A stretch of 64,000 bases of DNA. Origin: Anagrus nilaparvatae. Its lineage: Eukaryota; Arthropoda; Insecta; Hymenoptera; Mymaridae. Below the pieces are notes generated by a model. The model saw only the letters and a list, made by a program, of their open reading frames with translations, was not told where the DNA came from and did no database searches. Every line of letters begins with the position of its first letter. Positions within the stretch are counted from its first letter, which is position 1. Positions 54,350-64,000 of this stretch are shown here, piece by piece. A program made the translations under genes and the position numbers. The DNA lies in assembly GCA_022575985.1 (NCBI GenBank), contig JAKSXM010000014.1, forward strand, positions 4,216,001 through 4,280,000, read 5' to 3'.

Positions 54350-56150
54350 TACCACTTAAAAAAAAATATTTTATTGCTAAAGTCATATTGATTGTCCAAA
54401 ACTTATGAAAGTTTTATATATGAAAATTTCATAAAATTTCATCTGTCTTTTTTAAACACGAAATAAATAAATTTCCTAAAAATATTTTATTGACAAAGTC
54501 ATATGGATTGTCCAAATCTTTATAAATTTCCAATGTTTATTTTATTTCGTCTTATATAACTTTATAAATTGTCAATTTATCTTATTGCAAAAGTCATATT
54601 GATTGTCCAAAACTTAATAAATTTCTAATGTATATTTTACTTCATTTTATATATGAAAAGTTCGTAAAATTTCATTCGTTTGATTTAAATATGAAATAAT
54701 AAAAGTTTTTAAAAAAAATATTTTATTGCAAAAGTCATATTGATTGTCAAAAATTTTATGAAAATATCTTAAAATTTCATTCTTTTGTTTTAATTAGGAA
54801 ATAATAAAAATTTTCAAAAAAATTATTTTATTGCAAAAGTCATATAGATTGTCCAAAACTTAATAAATTTCCAATCTATATTTTACTTCGTTTTATATAT
54901 GAAAAGTTCATATAATTCAAACTTTATAAATTGTCAATTTATCTTATTGCAAAAGTCATATTGATTGTCCAAAACTTAATAAATTTCTAATGTATATTTT
55001 ACTTCATTTTATATATGAAAAGTTCGTAAAATTTCATTCTTTTGTTTTAATTAGGAAATAATAAAAATTTTCAAAAAAATTATTTTTTTGCAAGTCATAT
55101 TGACTGTCCAAAACTTAATAAATTTCCAATCTATATTTTACTTCGTTTTATATATGAAAAGTTCATATAATTCAAACTGTATAAATTGTCAATTTATCTT
55201 TTATTTTTTTTCGTCAATGTGAATATCATTAAAAAAAAATATTTTATTGCAAAAGTCATATTGATTGTCCAAAAATTAATGAAAATTTCATAAAATTTTA
55301 TCTGTCTGTTTTAAACACGAAAAAAAGAAATTTACTAAAAAAATATTTTATTGCAAAAGTCATATTGATTGTTCATAACTTTATAAATTGTAATTGTTTA
55401 TTTTATTTAGTTTTTTCTATGAAAATATCATAAAATTTCATTCGTTTGTTTTCAATATGAAATAATAAAAATTTTCCAAAAAAAATATTTTATTGCAAAA
55501 GTCATACTGATTGTCCGAAACTTTATAAATTTTATAAAATTTCATTTGTGTGTTTTAAAACCGAAATAAATAAATTTTCAATAAAAATATTTTATTGCAA
55601 AAGTCATATTGATTGTCCAAAACTTTATAAATTTCATAATATTTCATTTCTGTGTTTTAAACACGAAATAAATAAATTTATTAAAAAAATATTTTATTGC
55701 AAAAGTCATACTGATTGTCCGAAACTTTATAAATTTCATAATATTTCATTTCTGTGTTTTAAACACGAAATAAATAAATTTATTAAAAAAATATTTTATT
55801 GCAAAAGTCATACTGATTGTCCGAAACTTTATAAATTTCATAATATTTCATTTCTGTGTTTTAAACACGAAATAAATAAATTTATTAAAAAAATATTTTA
55901 TTGCAAAAGTCATATTGTTTGTCCTAAACTTTATAAATTTCCTAAAATTTCATTTGTGTGTTTTAAAAAAAAAATTTTAAATTTAAAAATTAAAAAATTA
56001 AAAAATTAAAAAATTAAAAAATTAAAAAATTTAAGAATTAAAAAATTTCATAAAATTTCATTCGTTTGTCTTAAACATGAAAAAATAAAAATTTCAAAAA
56101 AAAAATCTTTTATTGCAAAAGTCATATTGATTGTTCACAGCTTGTTAAAA
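54350..56150 (+). repeat. Satellite array B, 102-bp unit
   Basis: Around 15 copies built on ATTTTATTGCAAAAGTCATA, TGATTGTCC and a CACGAAATAAATAAATTT part. In the most regular section the landmark recurs at 55691 and 55793 (102 bp). Because 102 is a multiple of three, the regular section is open in one frame for 153 codons (55548-56009) by accident. Array B directly follows array A but shares no sequence with it. The end at 55970-56040 degenerates into AAAATT repeats. Confidence 0.9.
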
Positions 56151-56263
56151 GTAGAAATTTTTTAATATATATTTTTTGTTATATAAAATAATATAATAAT
56201 ATATATATTTTGTCTCAGATATTAATTTTTTAAAAGATAAATTTTTTTGTAATTTAACGTAAA

Positions 56264-56620
56264 TTGGTTTTTTAGAGATTTCTCTTTAATGAAAGGGTTA
56301 AATTAAAAACCAAAAAAACTTGTTTTAGATAACGCACTAACAAATACATAGCACTTTAGTTTGATCGTTTTGGTGACATAGATTTTGAGTTACACACTGA
56401 TTAGGGTGACAACTTTTTTAAATTATTTCATTTTAAATTGGTTTTCTAGAGATTTCTCTTTGATGAAAGGGTTAAATTAAAAACCAAAAAAACTTGTTTT
56501 AGATAACGCACTAACAAATACATAGAACTTTAGTTTGATCGTTTTGGTGATATAGATTTTGAGTTACACACTGATTAGGGTGACAACTTTTTTAAATTAT
56601 TTCATTTTAATATATATAGG
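56264..56620 (+). repeat. Tandem duplication of a 184-bp unit
   Basis: Two copies with AGAGATTTCTCTTTAATGAA and GATCGTTTTGGTGAC, offset by 184 bp (56274 and 56458). Near identity suggests a recent duplication. It may be the flank of the LINE that starts at 56621. Confidence 0.85.
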
Positions 56621-59505
56621 ATAATTTTTTTTTTTTTTTTTTTTATATTAATCTAATTTTCTTTTTACATTATTCTTTTTGTATTTTATATATATTTTAA
56701 ATAATTTATGTATTAGTTTTGTGTATTATCTCTATTAGAGGCTATAATGTGGATCAATATGACAATTTTTCTCGCTTTGGTTTCGTTAAGATTGTTTAGT
56801 AAATTATAAAATGTTGAGTTTAAATTGTCATCTTGGTCCAATTCTGGAATTAATTTTTTTCTTTGTTCACGATAATACTGGCAATACACTAACATGTGCA
56901 TGAGGTCATTTTTAACATTACAATATTCACAATATTCATTTTCATTAGTTTTAATTGTATTTTTTTTTAGAATTATTCTTTGTACATAAGTATTATACAT
57001 TCTTAGTTGAGCAATAACTTTTTTGTAGTATGATGGAATTTTCAGGTTCAGGTAGCCTGATTTCATTCCATTATTTAGTAAGCTGGGGTAAATTATTAAA
57101 GAGTTTGAGTTTTCACAGAATTCCTGGTCTTTTATTAACAAGTAATTTTTCATTTTTGTAAGTAGGTTATTTTTTTCTGTTGTCAATTTTTCTAAAGTTA
57201 TATTAAGCCATGTATCAGATTCATTTATTTTTTTGAAAAAATATTCATTCACTTGCACGAACCAGTTAAATTTTGGGGATGAAAGATCATATTCTGACAA
57301 TTTTTTTAGCTTATTGAAGCAAATTTTAGGGTATCTACTGTCTTCCATTTCCAAAATTTTGTGTGTGTAATTTAGGATTAGTTTGAAACATATTAATTCA
57401 ACGTTATCTAGATTTAACTCTTTTCTTACCACATAACCAGGTTTATTGCAGGGCAAAGCAAGGAGCTTTTTAAAAAATGTATTTTGAACTTTTTCTAGTT
57501 CAGGAAGGTGTCTTGGGCACCAAACTGGAGCTGCATATAAAACAGCCGAGGAAACAAGCGCGTTAAATAGTTTTTTACACGTAAAGGTTTCTGTAATTTT
57601 TAACCTGTTTATTATATTTATAGTTGGCTGCGTGGCTTTGTAGCCTTTTGAAATAAAATTCTTTACTGTTTTATCGTATGCTCCAGATTGAGCAATTGTA
57701 ACACCTAAATATAGGTATTCCCTGGCAATTTCTACAGGGGCATTTTTAAAATAAAATTTTTGTTTTGTTTTACCTCCCCTTCTACCCTTTTTAAATATTA
57801 TTATATTAGTTTTTTTTAAGTTAATTTCTAATTTATTGTTGTCAAGATATTTTTCAAGAGCTTTTAAAAGCCGTTGTTGGTAAATGGCTGATTCAGATAA
57901 AAAGAACATGTCATCGGCGAACGCTAGTAGCGGTGTCGCTATCTTCTCGTCCAGTTGCACGCCCCTAATACCCTCATCTTCCAGACATTTGCCCAGGTCA
58001 GCTATATATAGTGAATAAAGCATAGGGCTTCATGTTTACCCCTGCAATACTCCTTTATTTATGTTACACTTTTCTGATAGATCATCTTTATTTTTAACTG
58101 CCATATTAGCTTTATACAGCTGTATACAGATTTTTTATAATATTAATAATTTTATTGCTCATTCCTAGATTATTTAATTTTTTCCATAATAGGTCATGTG
58201 GTACTGAAGGGAAGACGCTTTTCAGATCTACAGCTAAGGCGTATAATTTACCACATTTTTTTTCTCCCGGCTTTTTTCTAAGATGTATATTTATTATAGA
58301 ATTTAGTGTAAAAATATTGTCTACCGTGCCTCGCTTTTCTCTGAAACCCGCCTGCCATTCAGGAATTTTTTTGTTACTGTTAGACCAATTTGTGATTCTA
58401 ATGAGTAAAATTAATGTAAATAGTTTTAGTATGACGTTAACTAACGAAATTGGTCGATAATTTTCTGGGGAAAATTTGTCCCCTTTTTTATAGAGCATCT
58501 TTGTTATGATTTCTGCCCAGGAATCTGGTATTTTTTCTTGTTCCATGATTTTATTAAAAAGTACATTTATATATAATAATCAGTTCTGAGGTAAATTTTT
58601 TAGGAATTCATAAGTTATGCCAACCACTCCTGGAGCTTTTTTGTCTTTACATTTTTTTAAGGCAAACTCAATTTCATCAATTGTAATTTCAGCATCCAGA
58701 ACTGGGTCACAGCAAATATGAATTAAGATACATTCATTTTTGTTGATTTCTGGCTTATACATTTTTTAAAAATAATTAGTCCACGTGGCCAGGTCAATAT
58801 TATCACATTCAGTTTTATTTGTGTATCTAAATGAATTAATTAATGACCAAAATTTTTGTGATTCTTTTGTTTTTGAGATTTCTTCTGCTGATTCTAATAA
58901 GAATTTATTTTTCTTAAAATCTATAAAATTATAATATTCTAATCTTTTTTTGTGATATATTTTAACCTGTTCACTTAAGTAATCTTTATCTTTTCTTAAA
59001 TTTTTTAAAAAATTTCTTATCATTTTTTTTGCTTCATAACATTCTGTATCAAACCAGGGATTTACAACAGAAAAGTTACTATCAATCTTTTTTTCAAATT
59101 TAATCATTTTTATTTTTTTTGCAATTTGCTTTATTGTAGATGTTAAGTTTTCTGCCATCTCGTTTAACTCTAAATTTACCTTAGATACCCTATCGGAGTA
59201 CAGCATTTCATTATAATACTCTAAATTTTTACTTTCTTTCCATTTAATTATGTTTTTATTTATGCTAGAGTTTTTATTTAGAAAGAAAGTATTAAAATTT
59301 AGGTATGCCGCTACCGGCAAGTGATCAAATAAATTTTCAAGTTCAAATACTTTAAAATCATTGATTGTATAAAGCGCTTCCGTATTACAAATACTTACAT
59401 CTATTACAGATTTACCTAGTGTGTTAATTGAAGTGAATTCTGCAGGCCTGTCGCTTGGAAATCTTCCGTTGGTAAAGTATAAATCGTTTTTATCGGCTTT
59501 ACTGA
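56621..59505 (-). mobile_element. Long non-LTR retrotransposon copy with poly(A) tail
   Basis: On the minus strand the element runs from within its endonuclease (59505) through RT and C-terminal domain to a poly(A) tail, seen as a T-run at 56627-56645 on the plus strand. The 5' end is truncated and joins BEL gag sequence. A single main reading frame with a few stops and one shift makes it the best-preserved LINE in the window. Confidence 0.8.
56713..59505 (-). pseudogene. LINE ORF2: endonuclease end, reverse transcriptase, C-terminal zinc motif
   Basis: From 59505: FTNGRFPSDRPAEFTSI and LGKSVIDVSI with ENLFDHLPVAAY, the last motifs of an AP-type endonuclease (the catalytic SDHLPV reads FDHLPV). 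Then a linker with WFDTECYEAKKMIRNF, the RT entry DKKAPGVVGITYEFL, YKKGDKFSPENYRPISLVNV, AGFREKRGTVDNIF, GVLQG followed by two stops where DPLSP is usual, and LAFADDMFFLSE with intact catalytic aspartates (about 57915-57880). The C-terminus (56713-57600) ends with CEYCNVKNDLMHMLVYCQYY, a CX2C...H...C motif. Stops at about 58763, 58580 and 58036, and one frameshift near 58110, disable it. The clade is uncertain: I-like or R1-related would fit the zinc motif. Confidence 0.8.
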
Positions 59506-59602
59506 TTTATTATTTTTATTGCTACCTGTTTCAACATTGGTGAGTAAAGCTTTCGCAGGTACGACCGAAACATTCTGATTTTTATTTCTATTTTGATTAC
59601 AC
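59506..59602 (-). pseudogene. BEL gag continuation beyond the foldback
   Basis: The minus strand reads LCNQNRNKNQNVSVVPAKAL with TNVETGSNKNNKSVKPIKT. It lies directly beyond the second foldback insertion, in line with the Gag frame at 60930-61714 on the far side, and is best read as its continuation, although a linker region of this kind has little diagnostic content. It ends where LINE endonuclease sequence begins. Confidence 0.4.
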
Positions 59603-59607
59603 AGCTG

Positions 59608-60920
59608 CACAAAAAAAAAAGTTCTGATCCTGTAACTAGACCTACCTACAGGTAAGTTTTTCGATGTCCTAAAACCGAATCTGAAGTCAGAATTTAGCCT
59701 ACACCCTCAGATTTTGCCCCAGCTACCCCCAGCCACCCTCTAAACCGCCCAAAAATCAAATATTTTACTATGTCCAACAGTTAAAAATAAAAGTACTTTA
59801 GTTACGTATTTTAATGTCCTAAAACCGAATCTGAAGTCAGAGTTTAACATGCACCCTCAGATTTTGCCCCAGCTACCCCCAGCCACCCTCTTAACTGCCC
59901 CACAGGGTGAATATTTTTCTTTGTGCAAAAGCTAAAAATAATAGGACTTTATTTACGTATTTTGATGTTCTAAAAACAAATTTCAAGTCAGAATTTACCT
60001 ATCACCCTTAGTTTTTGTCCCAGCTACCCCAATCACCCTCTAAACTGCCCCAGAGGGTAAATATTTTACTTTGTGCAAAAATTATATTTTAAAGTACCTT
60101 GGTTAGGTATTTTGATGTTCTAAAAACGAATTTCAAATTAGAATTTACCTATAACCTTTAGTTTTTTTCCCAGCTACCCTAGTTGCCCTCTAAAACCCAC
60201 CAGAGAAAGGTTAAGTAACGAAACATACGTAATCATATATGCTCGTAGGTGCTTACTGTTTCCAACAAAAGTTCTTAGCACCATCCTGATATCGCTGTAA
60301 TATTCTAAAGCAATTAATTAACCTTCCTCTGGTAGACTTTAGAGGGTAACTAGCTGGGACAAAAACTATGGATGACGGATAAATTCTGACTTAAAATTCG
60401 TTTTTAGAACATCAAAAAACGGAACTAAGATACTTTAATTTATAACTTTTGCACAAAGCAAAATATTTACCCTCTGGGGCAGTTTAGAGGGTGACTGGGG
60501 CTATCTGAGGCAAAATCTGATGGTGTAGGATAAATTCTGACTTCAGATTTGGTTTTAGGACATCAAAATACGTAACTATAGTTCTTTTATTTTTAACTTT
60601 TAGGCATACTAAAATATTTGATTTTTAGGGCGGTTTAGAGGTCGACTGGGGCTTTTTGGAGCAAAATCTGAGGGTGTAGGCTGAATTCTGAGTTCAGATT
60701 CGGTTTTAGGACACCAAAATACGTAACTAAAGTACTTTTATTTTTTACTTTTGGACATAGTAAAATGTTTGCTTTTTGGGCGGTTTAGAGGGTGGCTGGG
60801 GGTAGCTGGGGCAAAATCTGAGGGTGTAGGCTAAATTCTGACTTCAGATTCGGATTTAGGACATCGAAAAACTTACTTGTAGGTAGGTCTAGTTACAGGA
60901 TCAGAACTTTTTTTTTGTGT
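59608..60920. mobile_element. Foldback element of ~150-bp tandem units
   Basis: The 1313-bp element begins CACAAAAAAAAAAGTTCTG and ends in the inverse. AGCTG flanks both sides (59603-59607 and 60921-60925), a likely 5-bp target duplication. Each arm holds four tandem units of 150 bp: the landmark TGTCCTAAAACCGAAT or its variants recurs at 59665, 59815, 59965 and 60116. Every unit carries a C-rich box (GCCCCAGCTACCCCCAGCC). The right arm repeats the same units in reverse complement, with a short unpaired centre near 60225-60320. No coding capacity. Confidence 0.75.
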
Positions 60921-60929
60921 AGCTGTGTT

Positions 60930-61714
60930 ATCAATGCCTTGTTTTTAATTACTACTAGTATCTTCAATTGATTCTAAAATAGCTTTCCAAAAATAGTCTT
61001 TCTAACTAGTCTTTCCAAAAATTGCAACAATTTATCAAGAGAAGGAGGTTCAGAATTTGAAGATTGAGATTAATTCTCATTTGTACCAGAAACTGAACTT
61101 GAACATTGACCCGAGTTAAAGGAATTACTTAAGTATATTTCCCACTGTTCCCTAGTTTTAATATCTAAAAGTGATAACATATGAAAAACTAAAAGATCAT
61201 CCCAATATTTAAATTTTAAAAAATGTTTAAACCTTTTAATGCTGCTAAAGGGGTATTTAATCCACTTGAAATTCTTTTGACTTCAGAAGCAGAATATTTT
61301 ACCATTGAATTAAGCGAATAAATTGAAGCAATATGTGCATTTATTAATCATCTTTTTACTTCATATTTTTCCTTCAATTCATTCCACGCCAATGTAAAAT
61401 TATTCTTAGTTATATCAAAGGGTTGAATTAAGTTTAAGGCATCACCCTTGACATGACACACTATTATATTTTGAAACTTGCTTAAGTTTTGTAAAAAATT
61501 TTCTTCAACTTTATAAAAAATATTTTCAGTAAAATAAACATGCTTAGATATTTCAGGGTATTTCCTACTACTAACTATAGCATTATGATTATCTTCAAAT
61601 TTTTGAATATTCTTTACAAGCGGCTAAATTAGCATCAGGGTTTTTTGAAAATTTTTCAAATGCATCTACTATGCGTCCAGATAAAGTATTTTGCTCCAGA
61701 ATAAGATTGGCCAT
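60930..61714 (-). pseudogene. BEL/Pao Gag N-terminal region, frameshifted
   Basis: An ATG at 61714 opens MANLILEQNTLSGRIVDAFE, then KFSKNPDANLAA. After shifts it reads VYFTENIFYKVEENFLQNLS, IVCHVKGDALNLIQPFDITK, NNFTLAWNELKEKYE and INAHIASIYSL. The GxAxxLI...NNFxxAWxxLxxxY order is the capsid-like Gag domain of BEL/Pao elements. The N-terminus resembles the relic at 43808. Indels break the frame several times. The foldback at 59608-60920 interrupts its downstream continuation. Confidence 0.7.
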
Positions 61715-61719
61715 TATGG

Positions 61720-62316
61720 ATAAATTTTATTGTAAACTATTGTATTAATTAATAGCCAAGAAATTTTAAAATTTTAATAATATAAATGATAAACTAATAA
61801 ATGTCAAGCCAATAAATTTAAAAATAAATAAATCAAATTACAAAAATTGTTCATATATATATGTAAATTCAATGATGAGAAAAAATAATATATGAAAAAA
61901 TTTTTTAAATATTATTCGCTTTAATTATTATATATTTAAATTAATTTATATTTTAATACAATTGTAAATATTGTTCTATTTAATAACACAACTACAACAA
62001 ATAGTTGTGTTTCTTTTGTAATTGCCTTCGGGCGTAAACAAAAATAAATAAATAAATAAATATGCAGACCTTGACACCAAAAAACATTTTTATGCTTTTC
62101 AAATAATATTAATAAATCAAATTATAATAAATATTTTGGGTTGATAAATTTTATATTTCTACCTAAAATACATATTATATTCTCTATAAATCCCCTTGTA
62201 ATGTTAAAAATACATTTTCTTAATTATTTATGCATGCTGTCTCGAAAAATTGGAAAATATTTTGGGTTGTAAAATTAAAATTTATTTACTGAAAAATTAA
62301 AAAATTATTTTAGTGA
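61720..62316. other. AT-rich stretch upstream of the BEL gag
   Basis: Should hold the 5' untranslated region and LTR of the BEL element, but I see no primer-binding site or TG...CA repeat. An AAATA microsatellite lies at 62040-62062. Confidence 0.3.
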
Positions 62317-62470
62317 ATATATATTATTATTATTTTTGTTTTCATTGACCTGTACTGGGCATAATTTTTAAAAGAACCATATTAAATTAGGGCAATTTAA
62401 TTTAATATGGTTCTTTTAAAAATTATGCCCAGTACAGGTCAATGAAAACAACAATAATAATAATATATAT
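62317..62470. repeat. Near-perfect 154-bp hairpin
   Basis: Arms of about 72 bp are nearly identical inverses, centred near 62393: TGACCTGTACTGGGCATAAT and its complement, TTTTAAAAGAACCATATTAA and its complement. The outer parts are ATT/AAT microsatellite in opposite orientation. It may be a tiny MITE inserted at a TA site or an inverted duplication. No target duplication can be defined because the flanks are simple sequence. Confidence 0.8.
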
Positions 62471-63880
62471 TTAGAAAATATTTGGGCGATTAATAGAAAT
62501 AATTTACATTTAATATTTTAGTGAAGTTGTAAGTTCATTCTGTTAAGTTTTGAGGGTTCGCTATATTGGAAAAAACTTCCGCTTGCCACAAGTGGTAAAC
62601 AAAATTTTTAAAAATCCTTTTTTTGATAAAATAAAATTTTCAAAAAATATCTGGTCTATTCCCGTAACAGAATGTTAACTTTATTAACACGATAACTCTT
62701 TAATGATATTATCGATTCACTTCAAACTTTCACAAATAGTCTCAAATGAGACAAAGGCGAACTGATTAAAATTGTAGCTAATTTGATATGCACATTTAAG
62801 AATAATAGCGAAAAAACTAATACTATTAATTAACATTAAAATTAAATTCCGTTCACAACTGACGTCTCGTTTAAAAGCATTTACAAAAAGACGCTAGATT
62901 TCAATGCATTTTCACGCGTCTTTCTATCCTAACAATGTATAAGAATTGAACTTTGGAGTTTAATAACTCGTAAACTAAAGGGTGAATTATCTTAATTTTA
63001 ATGAAAGTATTAATATCCGAAAATATAGTTTTTACTCTATATTTCGAATCTAATACTAAAAAAAAAATAAAATACACTATTATTTTTTTTATTTTTGTAT
63101 CTAATTTTTTTCTAAGAAAGTAGTAATATCTAAAAGTATGGTTTTACTCTCAAATTTTCTCTCAAAACTTTTACCATCAAAATATACAAGAAGCAATAAA
63201 TTTTTTATTCTTTTTGTTTGTAGTACCTAATTTTTTTCTATGGAAGTACTAATTTTAGAAATTTAATATAACTACGCCAGCTACACCAAAAACTGACTAA
63301 CAGGCATAACTATCATAAAAGAAGATTATATACTGGTGTAGAAAAACCTTTTTTTAAGTAAAAATCTGATTTTATCCATGAGTTGTTAAACTGACAGGTA
63401 AAAGATCATTTTTAGTTTTTCTTATGATATTATACTTTGTTAGGTAAAATAGACCATTAAAAACATTTTGTTATTGCTAACGAGGAACCATAGTGCCAAT
63501 TGTTTTGCAGCGTTTTTTTAAAATTTTTAGTTGTTTTGTACTAAAAAAGGTTTGAAATAGTTAAAAACTTAAATTAATATGGTTCACTTAGTCAGAGTGC
63601 TCAAAAAACCTGATAAATGGGTTGAAGTTAATTTTAAAATATTTTGATTTTTTGAAATTTTGGTTTTATTCGCACAAAACCATTTTAATTGATAATTAAA
63701 TTAAATTAAATTAAATAATTAAATTAAATCAATAAATAAATTAAACCATTTTAGTTGATAACAAAGTTTTTTTAAATGAAAATTTCCATATCTTATTTAT
63801 TACAGCATATTTTTTAATTTTCCAATATAGTCGATAAAAAAACGCTATATTGAAAAATTGGACAATAGTTTTATGCGAAA
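62471..63880. other. AT-rich stretch, nothing recognised
   Basis: No supported gene, RNA or repeat boundary. Short TTAAATTAAA-type simple sequence lies at 63700-63745. Confidence 0.3.
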
Positions 63881-63884
63881 AATG

Positions 63885-64000
63885 AAATATTAACATGGAA
63901 CATTTTCATTGGATGGGGTATTTTAAAAAGTTTGGCTCGTTAGGGGGGGGGGGGTGAAAAAGTGACTCTTTTAGGAGGGGGGTCGAAAAGGTGACGTTTT
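63885..64000 (+). repeat. Dispersed repeat shared with 12844-12904
   Basis: TTAACATGGAACATTTTCAT and GGATGGGGTATTTT followed by G-runs match the block at 12844. Here the G-rich tail is duplicated and runs to the window edge. Confidence 0.5.

Noticed and set aside
55548..56009. 153-residue open frame with repeated 34-residue units
   Set aside because: It lies entirely within satellite array B, whose 102-bp unit is a multiple of three. The frame stays open only where units are regular.
52868..56150. CRISPR-like array
   Set aside because: Units are tandem without spacers, 102-111 bp long, AT-rich, and in a eukaryotic transposon setting.
58155..58460. Plus-strand frame of about 100 residues
   Set aside because: Antisense of the LINE reverse transcriptase, whose family motifs read clearly on the minus strand.
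1..64000. Integrated virus or wasp polydnavirus segment
   Set aside because: No capsid, polymerase or virulence-type gene families were recognised. The protein relics that could be assigned belong to retroelements or DNA transposons.

Overview
The window looks like a stretch of an AT-rich, repeat-dominated animal nuclear genome, most likely an insect or another arthropod. The evidence is spliced exons with conventional GT/AG borders, a terminal exon that reads like the 3' end of the mRNA cap methyltransferase CMTR1, and a dense mix of transposon classes typical of arthropods: R1-like and other non-LTR retrotransposons, Ty1/copia, BEL/Pao, Penelope-like elements, Transib, a piggyBac-like element, Helitron-like ends, MITEs and a tRNA-derived SINE. 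There are no bacterial-type operons, ribosome binding sites or CRISPR arrays. The species cannot be named from the sequence alone. Everything below was read by eye, with no database search.

Layout. 1-7.5 kb: a 5'-truncated R1-like LINE abuts a decayed copia gag-pol (both minus strand), next to three phase-compatible exons of an unidentified gene (minus, 5657-6982) and a terminal zinc-finger exon (plus, 7206-7447). 7.5-17.4 kb: decayed retroelement pieces, a 1-kb palindrome with TTAA/CCC ends, a small MITE, a Penelope-like GIY-YIG fragment with a hammerhead-ribozyme-like motif, and a BEL/Pao integrase end with an LTR. 17.4-20.3 kb: a large foldback structure whose arms are tandem units of about 155 bp, carrying a head-to-head pair of Penelope-like copies. 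20.3-29.6 kb: a mosaic of one dispersed repeat family, Helitron-like 3' ends, microsatellites and a LINE. 29.7-33.1 kb: a non-autonomous LTR element with matching LTRs and a primer-binding site. 33.5 kb: the CMTR1-like exon. 35.2-42.5 kb: a 1.9-kb palindrome lying next to a 5.4-kb DNA transposon that encodes a DDE-type transposase and has subterminal GGACA repeats. 43.8-48.4 kb: two BEL/Pao relics. 48.7-52.2 kb: a Transib (RAG1-related) element with CACAGTG ends and 5-bp CGGTG duplications, inserted in the head of a SINE. 52.9-56.6 kb: two satellite arrays and a 184-bp duplication. 56.6-61.7 kb: a nearly full-length LINE ORF2 pseudogene and a BEL gag interrupted by a second foldback of tandem 150-bp units. 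61.7-64 kb: AT-rich sequence with one near-perfect hairpin.

How it fits together. Almost every recognisable protein is a transposon relic with stops or frameshifts, and several insertions are nested: Transib in SINE, foldback in BEL gag, LINE in DNA transposon, Penelope-like pair in foldback arm. The strongest points of interest are the Transib relic with an RSS-like heptamer and a RAG1-like C-terminal domain, the 5.4-kb DDE transposon whose superfamily I do not assign, the hammerhead-like motifs in the Penelope-like elements, and the unusual density of long palindromes.
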